Shown: positions 31,617 to 43,800, numbered from the stretch's first letter. The stretch: 64,000 nucleotides of DNA from Elmis aenea (GCA_947652605.1 OX393579.1:41608970-41672969); one strand, 5' to 3'. Translations and numbers: made by a program. The notes: generated from the letters alone by a model not told the origin.

Positions 31617-34196
31617 GGGGAAAGCCCTGTAATAAGGGACAATCTATGTAATAAGAGACGTGACACGGTAATTTACAGGAACTGGGAACAGGTAGGTATC
31701 TAAAATTTGGACAATATGTACTTCTACTAAAGGGTATTATTATATGAATATTTCAGCTTTGTATGTCAAACGGTTTTTCTAGAATTTAGTTTGTTAAAAA
31801 AAAAAATTTTTTGTCTCTTATTACCGATTCGTGGTATTAAGAGACAAAGTTTATATATCTCATCATAATAGTGTTCTAAGGTTCTCTATGTAATAAGAGC
31901 TAGATTATAACCTTGTAAATTAGCCTGAAAATTTGTATTGACCCAGTTTTAAAAACAAAAAAATTATGTGTGGTCAAAGTTGTGATCAAAAAAGCCTATT
32001 CAAAAATTCAAACAAATATTTGCAGACAAAATTAAAATACAGTTTTATTAAAAAAAAATACAATAAAACATGAAGGTAACTCCAAATTTATATAAAAAAA
32101 TAAAAAACAGTCTTATATCTTCTTCAAAATTATTGTTTCAGTGATTTATACTTCGTTTTTAAGCCATATAATTCATGCCTTTTAATAACGAATGGACTTG
32201 AGCCACAAAAATCAAGTGGACCATAAAAAATAAAATCATTTTCTACTGTCGCTATGTTCGCTTTCTTTGGCCACATAAATTTGTCAGTTTTATCGAAGCG
32301 TAGAAAACTTATTTCAGTTTTTTCTTGTTCAAATATTTTTGTAACCTGTCCGACATACCAGTCATTATCATAATAAACACCATAATAGTTGCCTAGTTTA
32401 ATATTAAGTTTTTGTAAGTCTATAGTTTCATCGTCAGATCTAAAACTAAAATCCTCGCTTTCAGTTTCGCTTTCCAAAATGATATCCACATTTTCGTCGT
32501 CCTCAGAAGATGAATCTTCCATTATTTTGTGTTGTACTTTCTTTCTTTTTAATATAGATTCCTTGGGTAGTTCTTTTCTGGCCTTTTTAATTTGTTTATC
32601 TTTCTTCTCCCTTTTAGGTTTTTTCGAGTCTTCCTTCTCTTTTAATTTTTTTAATGCTTCTTTTGATGTAAGAATATCACCAATGTTGTCAGTTAATTTT
32701 ATCCTTTTGGTAAGATGATTTTTTTTGGTCAAATTCTCGCAAAGTTTGTGTTTAATAAAGTTTTCTAATGAACTAGTGTGTCCTGCGATGTTTGATGTAT
32801 TCTCGAGCCTGTCTATGCTTGGTGTCTCTTTAACAGCAAGGGAAGAGTGATTTTCTTCATCAGCTTCAGGAAATAATTGATCTTGTGTTGAAGATGTTAA
32901 AGTTTGTTCTTGTGCGGAAGATGTTGATGGCTGGCTATCTAATGTCAATACTGGTGATGCACATAGATGGATTTGCTGCACAGCGACGTTGACTTGTTGA
33001 TTTATAACTGCAGAAGTATTAGCTGGAGGTTCATCGACTTGTTCAGAATCTATACCAACAAGGCTAGATTGGCCATTTTTAAACCTCTGAAATTTTATGG
33101 GATCATAGGCTTCTTCAGGAAATTTTGAATGGTCAGCAGGAAATAGTCCTTTTGGTGCCACGAGTCTGACATCTTTTGGATCGTGACAAAAGCCTGATTC
33201 GTCACAGTTAAATATTAGTCCACCATCCTCTGAAGCTATCTTCTCTTGCTTTAAAACTTTTTTTAAATTATCATACCAGTTCATTATTGTATATGGATCA
33301 GCACCTCTCACTCTGTTGGCCCAATATTTCACCTTTTCTAATAGACAATTCAGAATGTCTCTTAAGAAAATTGTTAAACCATATGTCCCCAGGACCCTTT
33401 TCATTCCATCTTGTTTTTATTTTTGCATCATTTACAAATTGAGTCACAAATTTAAATGTTTCAAGCTTCGTAAAACCATATCCTAAAGTTCCACATTGTT
33501 TTAGAAATAAAGCAAGTGTGTTTTCGTCATCCTCGGATAATTCAGGTTTTCTTCCACCTCCGATAACAAGTTTTTCATTTTTGTAATGCTTTCCCAATGT
33601 TGATTTAGGTATATTGTACTTGTTCGCCGCTGCTCCCAAAGAATAACCTTTATTTTTAACAGCATCTATTGCTAATTCCATAGCCTTAGAATCATAAACG
33701 TATCTCTTTTTGTCAGATTTTCTTTTTCCCGTCATTTTAACACTAAAATGAAGTTTTTACTCGATAAATGCAAATTTCTTATTACCAAGATACCTGTCTC
33801 TTATTACCACATAATTTTAAAAAAGTTCTGTAATAAGAGACACTAAAATAACAGTGAACTTTTCAAACTAGTTGAAACGATGTTTCTTTCACTAGCACGT
33901 AACCTCAAAATGTCTGATTTAAAAATACAATCTCGTCATTAAAACAACAAATGACACTACTTTTTAACATTACGTGGTAATAGAAGACAATGTTCGCAGG
34001 CCCATCAAATGCATCTTTTTATTTAAATCGTATTTATCAAAAAAATAAAAGCTAATTACGTACCCTTATATTTTGCGCGTACTAACAACAAACTAAATAA
34101 TGTATTCCACCTTACTTACTTCTTCGGCACTTCACAGGTTTTAGTATACAAGCGTTGTCTCTTAATACTGCTGTCTCTTATTACAGTGCTTTCCCC
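31617..34196. mobile_element. pogo/Tigger-type transposon, innermost of the nest
   Basis: The left terminus is GGGGAAAGCCCTGTAATAAG and the right terminus is the inverted CTTATTACAGTGCTTTCCCC, with TA duplications (31615-31616, 34197-34198). At least eight copies of TAATAAGAGACA, in both orientations, lie in the ~300 bp inside each end. The transposase lacks its catalytic middle. 2580 bp. Confidence 0.92.
32130..33735 (-). pseudogene. pogo-type transposase, deleted and frameshifted
   Basis: The N-terminal frame (33735-33298) begins MTGKRKSDKKRYVYDSKAME. It has a pipsqueak-type helix-turn-helix (YSLGAAANKYNIPKSTLGKH) and then a CENP-B-like second DNA-binding domain (WFNNFLKRHSELSIRKGE). A one-base shift near 33325 moves to the second frame (33404-32130). 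That frame continues with DPYTIMNWYDNLKKVL and reaches the first catalytic Asp (FNCDESGF). The next 150-200 residues of the DDE domain are missing: the chain jumps from VAPKG to LFPADHSKFPEEAYDP. The lysine-rich linker and a C-terminal domain (YGVYYDNDWYVGQVTKIF) typical of insect pogo/jerky-like transposases follow. Confidence 0.9.
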
Positions 34197-35494
34197 TATT
34201 ACAAAATTTTAAGCACTTTACTTTTGCGAATATTTCAAAAATCGCTAAAATCTAGTGTCCTTTATTAAACTTTTTTTCATTTAAAATTAGTTTTGGACCA
34301 TGCACTACCGTTTATCAAGATTATAAGTTTTTGAGAAATCGATAATAAAAAACTTTTCCATTTGTTGCAGACTTTTTAAATTTTAAAATTTCTTAAAAAA
34401 TAAAAATTAGAATTTGACCTTCAAAATTTAAATCTAGCCTTATTTTGAGATTCTAAATAACTTTTTCTTATATATTTTTTTATATCTCTTAAAATAGGGG
34501 AACTTTACTCCTGCGAATATTTCAAAAATCGTTATAATCTAGTGTTCCATGGCTTTTTATTGAATTTTTTTTTCATCTTATAATTAGTTTTAGATGATGC
34601 ACCACGAATAATATTTTCTGAGAAATCAATAATAAAAATTTTTCACATTAGTTGCAGACTGTTTGAATGCCTGTAAATTTGTCATTATGTGTAAGAGGGA
34701 TTTTCAGCGCCATCTCTTGCGCCCTTTGCACTTGTCCCATTGCGTTGTTTATGCAAACAACGCCCCAATTGCATTGCTATCTACATTGCTACGGTACGGT
34801 ATACAACCGCCGATTGTACATAAATTTAATCGCAATCCACTCTCAAGTCGAAATTACCGAATAAGCAAACTGGAGGATTTACGCGTTTTTGCAATTTTTT
34901 TTTAATAGTATGGGATTGAAATCCTTAATCCTTGATCATTTTTACATACTATTTTTCAAACTAATATTTTATTTTCAATTCTTGTGAAACATTAAAGACC
35001 GCAAGGGAGGCATTTGGCCGCCCTCTAAATCGGCCGCCCACGTGCGAGGCACGCTTTCGCCCCCCGCCAGAAACGGCCCTGTTGTTCACATTAGCAAACA
35101 CTTGTCAAATCAGACAAAAATAAGTGTAATTATAATTAAGAAAAATGTACTATACAAATAATGAAAAAGTTGATATGCTGTGCTGTTTCCACAGCCGACT
35201 ATAATAATTCTCTTTTTTTGAAATATTGAGCATAATTTAAAAGCAAAATGGTACTTATGATAATATCATTGTGAAGAGTAATTGATTTAGAATGTGATTC
35301 TGTAAAAATATACAGGGTGTTCCATTTAAAAAACAAAATTGGATATTTTTCCGAAAAACTGGTAGGCTATGGAACAAAATTTTTAGCACCATTTTGTAGA
35401 CCAGCTTTTGTTTAACAAGTTTCTCATTTAACTTTTTTTGGTAACATTAATATTTCAGCAGATATAGCTGGACAATGAAAAACCAGCCACACTG

Positions 35495-36498
35495 TATACA
35501 ACACAGTAAGTTGTTGATTAAATTGCCTACTATGTAGGAATTTTATCTTTCCAATTTATTTACTAATGGAATAATGTAGTGCCTGGGCCAAAGAGAAAAT
35601 TAATGAGTATGGTCAGAGGGCGTACAGACATACACGATAAAAAGCTGTCTCACTCTTTAATTAACGCATTTTCACTCTTGGCAATTTTCAGTCGCTCTAG
35701 TTCCATAGGCACGCAATAACATAAACTTTTTATTTTGAGTTAATTTTGGGATAGGCTAATTATGAATTTCGGCAGATAAATCATATTTTTGATAAAAGAC
35801 AAAAACTGAATTTTGTTTTAAATCACGTAACCGAACTCTTGTTTATTTTACACACCCCTAAGAATTTTTTTAATGGTTTCGATAATTTTGTGTTAATTGT
35901 GTTAGATGGATTTGCATTGTTTTACATTTTATAGTCTTGAAAAAACAAACAGAGGAATAATCATGTTTTGTATTTAAAAATGCCATAGCATTTGCACCAT
36001 ACTTATATAATATTATGTATCACATCAGTTTCAAAGCTTTTTATAAAGTTTAAAATTCTTTAGAAAACCAGTCCTCGTTTTTTTAGGAAGCTAACAAACG
36101 AATTTAACAAAAAATTGTAAAATTGCATATAAATATATCATGTAAATTTTTAAAAACGCCGCAACGTTTTAACGAAACGTCGTAGAGCAAAACCGATGCC
36201 TATTGCGAATGAGACATTTAATGGACTACAACTTTGGTAAATAATATGTTGTTTAATAAAACCAAACCTATCAGAGATATGATTATAATAGTGAAAAAGG
36301 TGAGAAAAAAAAAAGATAAAATTCATTCTCGTTAATTGTTACTAAGCAACAACTCGTGTCAAACAAAAATTTGTCCGGCAAATTTTAATCTCTTATGGTA
36401 GTACCCCCGAAATAATTGATCATATTACGATAAAAATTAATATTATTTGACACTAATCTAGAGTTACTAACCGATTGTGAGTATAATAGTAAACATAC
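35495..36498. other. Non-coding AT-rich interval
   Basis: No gene, RNA or clear repeat is seen. Confidence 0.5.
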
Positions 36499-36630
36499 CT
36501 CACGGGAGGGACCATTCAAGCCTCGTGCTATAGATGCCAACCTAGCACTTGGCTGTAATGATCCACTTCCCCGCTCGGTATGTAATATACTATATGGAAA
36601 GTTTTTTAATAAGTACAAAAAATCTTCCAT
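36499..36630 (-). CDS. Possible short coding exon, unidentified
   Basis: On the minus strand a ~44-codon frame starting MEDFLYLLKNFPYSILHTER and containing LQPSARLASIARGLNGPSRE stops exactly at a consensus donor, GAG followed by GTATGT (boundary at 36499). An alternative acceptor (CATATAG) lies near 36588. Base composition rises to about 50% G+C against about 30% around it. I recognise no family. The same segment has an imperfect inverted pair, CATACCTCACGGGAGG and the complement of CCCCGCTCGGTATG, so a small structured or mobile repeat is the alternative. It lies on the same strand as the receptor exon at 48 kb but does not match the part of that protein expected next. Confidence 0.25.
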
Positions 36631-37593
36631 ATATCATTCTACTACACATCTCCAAATTTAAGAAATAAAATAAAAACGTAATTTTACCGCTCCTCTTTAG
36701 GGGGCTGTAACTCCGAATGGAGACGTCTAAGAGAAAAAAATTATATAAAAGTCTCCACTTAATTTTTCATAAAAAATTACCTCCCTTAAAAAACATCCTG
36801 TATAGGTACTTAAAATTAAAATAAAGGGATTCTCAAATCTGAAATCCAAATTCATTAATTATTAATTAGAATAATTAAATAATTTAAAAAAGTATAGAAT
36901 TCAATCAATTTTAATAACACCTCAGTATTTCGGTCGTCAAAAACACATGTTGTTTGATGTTTTTGTGAAACCTTATTATTATATTAAACTGTTTTCTCAA
37001 TATTTCCAAAAGTTAAGTAAAATGGACGAAAATTGTTTTTGCAATCAACGATTCATTTGTTAATTTAATTTGGTTGGTAGTTACAGTTAGCGAGTTTTTA
37101 TACCTTTTTTATAAAACGGTACACATGTTAAATAGTTGTTTTAAAATGTAACGCAACTAAGCAATTTTTTGAGTGCAGATATTAACGATAGTTGCATGTG
37201 CAAAATTTGATTAAATCTTAAGGTAATAATTCGGTAATATTTTATTACTGTGCAGCATGCAACTGAACAATTTACTTTGGTTTATCTTTCAGTGCTTAAC
37301 AACTAGTTATTTAGTTTTATGATAAATTGCTTTTAATAGCTATACTCTTTTATGTACACAGGTGATTTATTTATAATTTAAGTTTTGTATAAAAATTACA
37401 AATACTATGGTAATCAAAAAACAGTAAATATTTAAAACCAGTTGGGACAAAATGCAGCACTCTTATACCTAATTGAAGACTATGAATTTCCTTGTTGGTT
37501 ATCTGTGTCTTATCTTAAATTTATATTAGAGATTTACCCCTTGTATTGGCCTACAGAAATTCAACTGGGTCGAATAGTCCGCTCTATCCGCAG
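36631..37593. other. Non-coding AT-rich interval
   Basis: Nothing recognisable except the last few bases, which are the ATCCGCAG target duplication of the next element. Confidence 0.5.
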
Positions 37594-38779
37594 TAGTGAT
37601 TGCAATACCGGACCAAAATTCAATACCGGTATTCGGTATTTATTCGCAAGTAATACCGGTATACCGGTATTAATACCGGTATTGCTTTTTTAAAAAAAGT
37701 ATTAATTTTGAAAATACAATATATGCATTTTACACATATGTACATATAGCAAGTATAATGTCAAAACACAAATTTACATAAAATAAAGAAACTTAATAAA
37801 TTACATAATCTGTAAAAAAATATGGACACAAAAAACTGAAGATAAACGGGGTACCTAATTGATTGGGACCGGGCATTAAAAATATATGAAGAATGAAAAA
37901 GGGTATTGATCTGAAATTTTGGGTATGACCATAATGGCCTGAGCTGTTTAATGAAAATATTTTCAAGATGGCGACCCTTCCGGAAATACCGGAAGTTGAC
38001 GTCTACTTTCTTATTTCGAATACAATGGTCTATTTTTTATTGCATTTTTTGGATTTAACACGTTATTTTAGAGGGACTATTTATAGCATACCCTATACCT
38101 AAGTGCAGTCGTTTTTTAGATTTTTGGACTTTTTTGAAATTTTTTGATTTTCATCGTAATGCTTAATATTATCTATCGCCGCCATTTTTGAGGGAAAACG
38201 CTTAAATTTAGACTATGCATAGAAGAATTTTTGCAATCGATGCATTACTTACAGGGTGTCCAAAATTTAATTTTCTTTTAATACAATTTCAGACCAATAA
38301 AACTCGTTTTTTTCAAATACAATGCCCAATTTTTTTTTTCATTTTCTAATTCAAAAGTAAATTCTACATCAATCTATATTAGCGTTTCCTATACCAATCT
38401 GCAATAATTTTCGAGTTATTAAGAATTTTTGATAAAGTTAAGAGAAATTGCAACATTTTTTAATAGTAAGCCTTGGAAATGACAACAAATGTTCCAATGT
38501 TGCAATATTCTTTGGTCTTCTAATAATATCGTCTCTCTTTTAATTAACTTAAATACATCATTTTGTGGCACAATTTTGTGTTTTGCATTTATTGCTATTT
38601 TTTTATTTATGGCAGACTGCAATTATAAAATAATAAAAATCAAATTTAAAAAATATAATATTAATACCGAATACCGGTATTAGACCATCAAATGAGACGG
38701 TATTTCGGTATTGTAAAATGGCACGGTATACCGGTATTCGGTATACCGGTATACCGGTATACCGGTATTGCAATCACTA
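37594..38779. mobile_element. hAT element with ACCGGTAT repeats, containing a foldback arm
   Basis: The ends TAGTGATTGCAATACCGG and CCGGTATTGCAATCACTA are inverted and flanked by the 8-bp duplication ATCCGCAG (37586-37593, 38780-38787). Runs of the palindromic unit AATACCGGTATT fill both subterminal regions. The middle (about 37857-38470) is one arm of the 475-2351 palindrome family, without its CAGGGTG end. There is no intact transposase. Confidence 0.88.
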
Positions 38780-38935
38780 ATCCGCAGGGACCATCAGTTT
38801 GTCTGCAATATTAAAATTCCTCAACGCATTATTTACAACTCTCAGTCTGTTAAACTTATACGCTTGACCGCATGTAATAAATAATATAAAATATCAATAC
38901 TTACAAGTCAAGTACAGGTTCTCCACTTTAATATA

Positions 38936-39111
38936 CAGAGTGCTTCACAATGTGGGTCATTATTGAGGCCTTTTAAAAAGTGACACCTACAAAGTCGACT
39001 AATATGGGAAAACGTATGGTCTTCGAGGATGCCTTTTCGTCAAAGCAAAAGTGTTTTGCCTCTAACTCATAAATCGTCCCAAACCGTGTACCAGAACCCA
39101 GTTACACCCGG
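38936..39111. mobile_element. Small TA-flanked MITE-like element
   Basis: TA, CAGAGTGCTTCACAATG ... CAGTTACACCCGG, TA. The termini resemble the CAGGGTG and CCGGGTG elements elsewhere in the window. 176 bp, non-coding. Region 39112-39895 beyond it shows no gene. Confidence 0.45.
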
Positions 39112-39895
39112 TATATTTAAGGGCTTCTTTTAAAAGATCTTTAACAAAATAATAAACAATTTACGGATGTATTATGTAATAAAGTAAAGTGAAATCATTG
39201 AAAAAGTCCATATTTAAAATTACTTTTTATTTGTATTTATTTACTGGTAACTTAAAATATCAAACACAAAACAATGGTTTTAATTACAAATGATACAACG
39301 GGACTTTTTTGCACTTTTACTGTGCAAATGTATGAATAATTTCTTTAAAATCAATATTTTTAAATCTTTATTACTGTATACATAGAAAAACTAAAGATTT
39401 GTGTTTTACTTGTGGTAATATACTGCAAAGATAATTTCCAATTAGTTTAAAAGCAGAATAACCACGTTTACTTGTCGTTTTACTTATTATTGATGTTCTT
39501 ATTTCTTAGCATCATTTCAACATTTGGATAAGTTGAAGAAATATGATTAAAAATTATGAATTCATAAAATTTTGTTTTGTGGTTATTCTTAAACGTTAAA
39601 TTCAAAAAATTATGAATTTCGCTTTTGCATCAGTGTCATTTTTATAAAACTCGTTAAAACTCTTTGTTATAATAGAAATATTTTGATATTAAAACTAGAA
39701 ACATTAACAACAATCGTTTTCACTTTTCTTTAATTGAACTTTTTCCTCTTAACAATTCCGAAATATAATGATTTCAGATTGGACAAAAAAAAACTAATTT
39801 TAAAATATTCTTGCCCATTAAAATGTCCTCTTTGATTTCTGATTTACCATAAAATCTATTTTGGTGTTTGGACTTTCGAATATCCTTTTCATATA

Positions 39896-40571
39896 CAGGG
39901 TGTCACACAAAAAACGCCGCAAGCTGTAACTCCGTTGTTTGTGGTAATGAAATGGCTCCTCAAATACTATAAACTGAATTGGATTTCAATTTTTTTCAAG
40001 TTCAACTTAAATGTCAAACGATAGTCAATTTTTTTTTTCCAAATTGCACCATCTATTTGTTTTTACTTAATCTGGTAGACATTTTTGTTCTGAATTCAAT
40101 GATAAAATAAAAGTTTAACTAAAATAGGTTAGGTTTCACAAAATTTTCAAGCATGCCGTGGAAAACAAAAAAATCTTAATCAACAAATGTCATTTAAATA
40201 CCACACTGACGTTTAAATGATATTTGTTGATTAAGATTTCTTTTGTTTTCCACAGCACGCTTGAAAATTTTGTGAAACCTATTTGGGTTAAACTTTCATT
40301 TTTTATTTCTTATTAGTTTTGCACTAAAATTAATTTATGTTTACATTATTGAATTCAGAAAAAAAAGTCCACCAGATTAAGTAAAAACAAATAGATGGTG
40401 CAATGTGGAAAAAAAATTTACTTTCGTTTGACATTTAAGTTGAACTTGAAAAAAATTGAAATCCAATTCAGTTTATAGTATTTGAGGAGCCATTTAATTT
40501 ACTTTTTTGTTCACCAAAATCGGACCACAAACAACGGTTACAGCTTGCGGTGTTTTTTGTGTGACACCCTG
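39896..40571. mobile_element. CAGGGTGTCACAC palindromic element
   Basis: CAGGGTGTCACACAAAAAAC and the inverted TTTTTTGTGTGACACCCTG with TA outside. The arms pair over about 300 bp each. 676 bp, non-coding. Confidence 0.88.
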
Positions 40572-40581
40572 TATTATAGAG

Positions 40582-40743
40582 CAGCGTTTCTCAAAATATG
40601 GGTCGCGACCCAAAATTGGGTCGCGTAAAATTTTTATTGGGTGAAGAAACGGAACTGTGTTGATAAAAATACAAAAAAAAATGAAAATATAAATTTCTCT
40701 TTTAAAATGTTGTAAAATGTGTTTAAAAGTTTGAGAAACGCTG
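40582..40743. mobile_element. hAT MITE CAGCGTTTCTCAAA
   Basis: CAGCGTTTCTCAAA and TTTGAGAAACGCTG are inverted, with the 8-bp duplication TTATAGAG on both sides (40574-40581, 40744-40751). It carries GGGTCGCGACCC near the left end, common to Charlie-like hAT ends. 162 bp. The target duplication abuts the TA of the previous element. Confidence 0.92.
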
Positions 40744-42031
40744 TTATAGAGTATTTGTTTAAGACAAAACTAAGGCTTGTTTTTCAATATCTTCAGAATC
40801 TTTCCCAACTTCTTTTTAAACTTAACAAGGCTCCCATGAAGATTTGTTGCAAAGGATTAGCAAGTAAAATCTAAGAAATTGTTTTAGTTAAACTATGGAC
40901 TGGGAACACTTTAAACCACAATCTCCCAGCATTTTCGTACATTGTCTAGCTAAGCGAAAAACTTTCTTGGTCCTACCACAAGTGTCCTGGCAAAAATGTT
41001 TACGTCTGCGACAAAGCCAAAGTTGAAAGTCACTGTCGAAACATCTTTTTTTTTGCCAATGTTAGAAGTAGATACTTGACATCGAAGCGAATATTGTAAA
41101 AGAAAAATGACTACTGATCTACGAAGAGTTTCTATTAAGGACACTGCGATTAATTACTTTGAAGTAAAGTAAAAGTCTAACTTTATTGAAAGTAGTGATA
41201 AAAAATAACACAAAATAAAACGCTCGTCATCGCCATTTATAAAGTAATAATAAACAGTAATTCTCTTCTCGTTAAATCAAAATGTTCCTCGACTAACAAA
41301 TTTCCAACAACTTTAAATGCTTACAGTCTTAGTTGGGTATTTCGCAGTTTCTTACACTTTAATTGATGACACATTTCAGAACGCCCTTTTGTACATCTCG
41401 TCTTCCACTAAACATTAATTTACTGACGTTAAATAATTCGCTTTTATACTTAACCATGCCACACCCAGTCTGTTGCAATTTGTCCTGAATATTCCACAAC
41501 ACAGCACTAAGCAAGTCCTTGAACTAACTTTTTATGTGACTTGGTATTGTTTTTGTCCCGAATCTTAATACAACAGATGCAAAAGTACTCGAAAATTACT
41601 TGGAACAAGTTATGATTAACTCGAACGTACCACTCATTTATACACACAGGTAAAGCAGTCATATAATTAGTATAATTACCAAGTTAACTACCTAAGCAGA
41701 GTATTTTAAATCGCTTAATTACAGGAAGTTAAACTAACGAACGATAATATTAATGTAATAAAAACTGAATGAAATAGTTGAGTTCGCCCTTAGATAATAC
41801 CCACAACGTTTTCCCTATAAATGATCAAAATGATCCATTTAACACAAAATTTTCTCTAGTTGATATTTTCGACAATCATGCATTATAGCGAATAATCTAG
41901 ATTAATTATCACAGGTCTACATATTAAAACTTTGTGAACGTTGATTTTAATTTGGCTCCAAAAAATACAAATAATGCCATTAATTGAAAACTATGTATAC
42001 AACAACTATTTGGTTACCTAATTTATATAGC
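40744..42031. other. Non-coding AT-rich interval
   Basis: No supported gene. A 64-codon minus-strand frame at 40950-41144 has no recognisable domain. Confidence 0.5.
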
Positions 42032-42735
42032 ACAGCGTCACTGCAACAGTAGATACCGACTATTCGTTGTGGAGAGGAACTAAAAAACTAAAACAACCAC
42101 AAAAAATATCTTCCCCCTGAAAAAGGACGATGGAAGCTGGGCAAGTAGTGATAAACAGAAGAAGGAGCTATTTTCAGAACATTTAACAAAATTTTTTCAA
42201 CCTTTTGAATCTGAAAACTCGGCAGAGGAAGAGACTGAAGTACAACAATATCGATATGCCCCAGGACAACTGGAAATACCAATAAAACCGTTGAAAGTAA
42301 CGGTAAGTTCAATGATAAACATGCTTAATCCAAACAAATCCTCAGGTTACGATTTAATAACAGGAAAAGTACTGAAAGAGCTACCAGAAACAGCTATAAA
42401 ATACATTACACAGCTTTTCAAAGCCATCATTTCAATTGGTCCCTTTTCTAGTCAGTGGAAAGTTGCTAACATTATTATGATTCTGAAATCCGGTAAACCA
42501 CCAGAGGAAGTAAAATCATATAGACCGATTAGCCTCCTCTAATATCAAAACTATTTGAAAAACTACTTTTGGAAAAGCTCAGACCCACACTGAAAGAAAA
42601 ACACCTGATACCTGATTACCAATTTGGCTTTAGGGAAGAACATAGTAGGTACCATAGAAGTTCATCGAATTGTTTTAAAAATAAGGGAAACACTGGAAGA
42701 CAGAAATTACTGCGCCGCGATGTTATCTCTTTCTA
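42032..42735 (+). pseudogene. Non-LTR retrotransposon reverse transcriptase fragment (jockey-like)
   Basis: The frame opens with DYSLWRGTKKLKQPQ, the usual run-in to a jockey-type RT. It continues through KPLKVTVSSMINMLNPNKSS, the fingers motif GYDLITGKVLKELP, QWKVANIIMILKSGKPPEE and SYRPISLL. A shift near 42541 then leads to SKLFEKLLLEKLRP and YQFGFREEH, and a second disturbance near 42645 to TIEVHRIVLKIRE. Homology stops where the catalytic AFD motif would follow (CAAMLS). It is truncated at both ends and frameshifted. I infer a 5'-truncated, later deleted copy. Confidence 0.85.
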
Positions 42736-43800
42736 ATTTGTTGATTAAATCAATAATAAATAATATACACTTGATTGGACAACAAAACGGCGCATAAGGG
42801 TCAACTCACACCGGCGCGGTGGCGGTGGCGATCGCGGGCGCGGGCGCGATCACGATAATTAGTAACCTGGTTACGTAAGTAAGTAACATGGTTACCCAAC
42901 GGGTCCCAGAGGAATTCTCTTTGCGCGTAAAATTCTTTTTGCGCAAAAATTTTCTTTCGTTTGGTGCAAGTCCCTAATTGGCTCCGTTCCCAAGATATAT
43001 CGATTATAACTAAGCCGGAGATGATCCATCGATTGGCTCAAATTTTTATTTACAATACTCGTATTGCTTTTCAAAATTGAGAAAATCGACAATCATGCTA
43101 CTCGCGCTGAGCCAGGCGGGTCACTTTTTTCGGAGGCTATTAATCGACCTGTTGAAATTTTATTATAATTTATTTTATTAAAATATATTACAACAATCGC
43201 TGTTGCTTTTTAAATTAGAATAAATCCATATTCGTACTACTCGCGCTCCGCGCTCGCATCTAATGCTTCTCAAATTCTGTTAAGTCTGTAATCAAATCTT
43301 TGTGCAAAATATTACCTTTCGTTTGATGTACGTTCCGTGTCTCTATGTTCCCGAGATATATGGATTACAACTAAGCGGGTCGATGAACAATCGATTGGCT
43401 GAAATTTTTATTTACAACACTCGTCATTGCTTTTCAAAACCGAATAAATCAATATTCATACAGTGTCATCGTATTTTCATATTCTTAATTCTTAATTCAA
43501 CTCAAAACTGGGATTGTTCGGTATGTACCTATATTTAGGGGAGAGCGTGGCCATTCCGAATTGGTATGATAGATGTACAAAAAGTTAGTGGAAAAGGTCT
43601 GAGCGTTTCTATTATTTTGTCAAAGCTGGACAGTGCGTGCGCGTGATGACGTTTTTATCATGTAAGTACGAACATTTTTGCACGTTTTACTTAATAACTT
43701 TTCCCGAAGTCTGGAGCGTGCACATATTAAAATTCGATCCTAATGCTTCTCAAATTCTAAATTTGCCATCGAACTACTCGCGCTTTGCGCTCGCACCCAA
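42736..43800. repeat. Diverged repeats with GC-rich cap
   Basis: About 42890-43110 and 43290-43460 are related: each has TTTCGTTTG(A/G)TG, GTTCCC(A/G)AGATATAT, ATCGATTGGCT and TATTTACAA(C/T)ACTCG. Phrases of the type ACTCGCGCT...CGCTCGCA recur (43095, 43240, 43780). The start (42805-42855) is an unusually GC-rich GGCGGTGGCGATCGCGGGCG tract. No gene is seen, and the family is unknown. Confidence 0.55.

Larger units (their letters stand above)
31040..34673. mobile_element. CAGCGTC palindromic element, third shell of the nest
   Basis: The left end is CAGCGTCATTCAAAAAGTCT and the right end is the inverted GTTTGAATGCCTG, with TA on both sides. Each arm contains two direct copies of a ~285-bp unit starting TTCAAAAAGTCTGCAACAAA (31047 and 31332; inverted on the right). 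A 239-bp relative lies at 58466-58704. Confidence 0.8.
30914..35081. mobile_element. hAT-type element, second shell of the nest
   Basis: The left end CAGTGCCGTTTCTGAG and right end CCAGAAACGGCCCTG are inverted. The 8-bp duplication TTGTTCAC is at 30906-30913 and 35082-35089. Both ends are GC-rich (GGCCGCCC), unlike the AT-rich surroundings. Only about 126 bp and 408 bp of its own sequence remain outside the next inner element. No transposase. Confidence 0.85.
30618..35494. mobile_element. Palindromic CAGTGTGG element, outermost of a four-deep nest
   Basis: The ends CAGTGTGGCTGATTTTTCAT and the inverted AACCAGCCACACTG are flanked by TA (30616-30617, 35495-35496). Arms 30618-30905 and 35090-35494 are inverted copies with some divergence; the right arm also holds CAGGGTGTTCC at 35313. 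A hAT element is inserted in the middle. Confidence 0.85.

Noticed and set aside
32389..32718. 109-aa plus-strand frame
   Set aside because: Antisense shadow of the Ser/Lys/Glu-rich linker of the pogo-type transposase.
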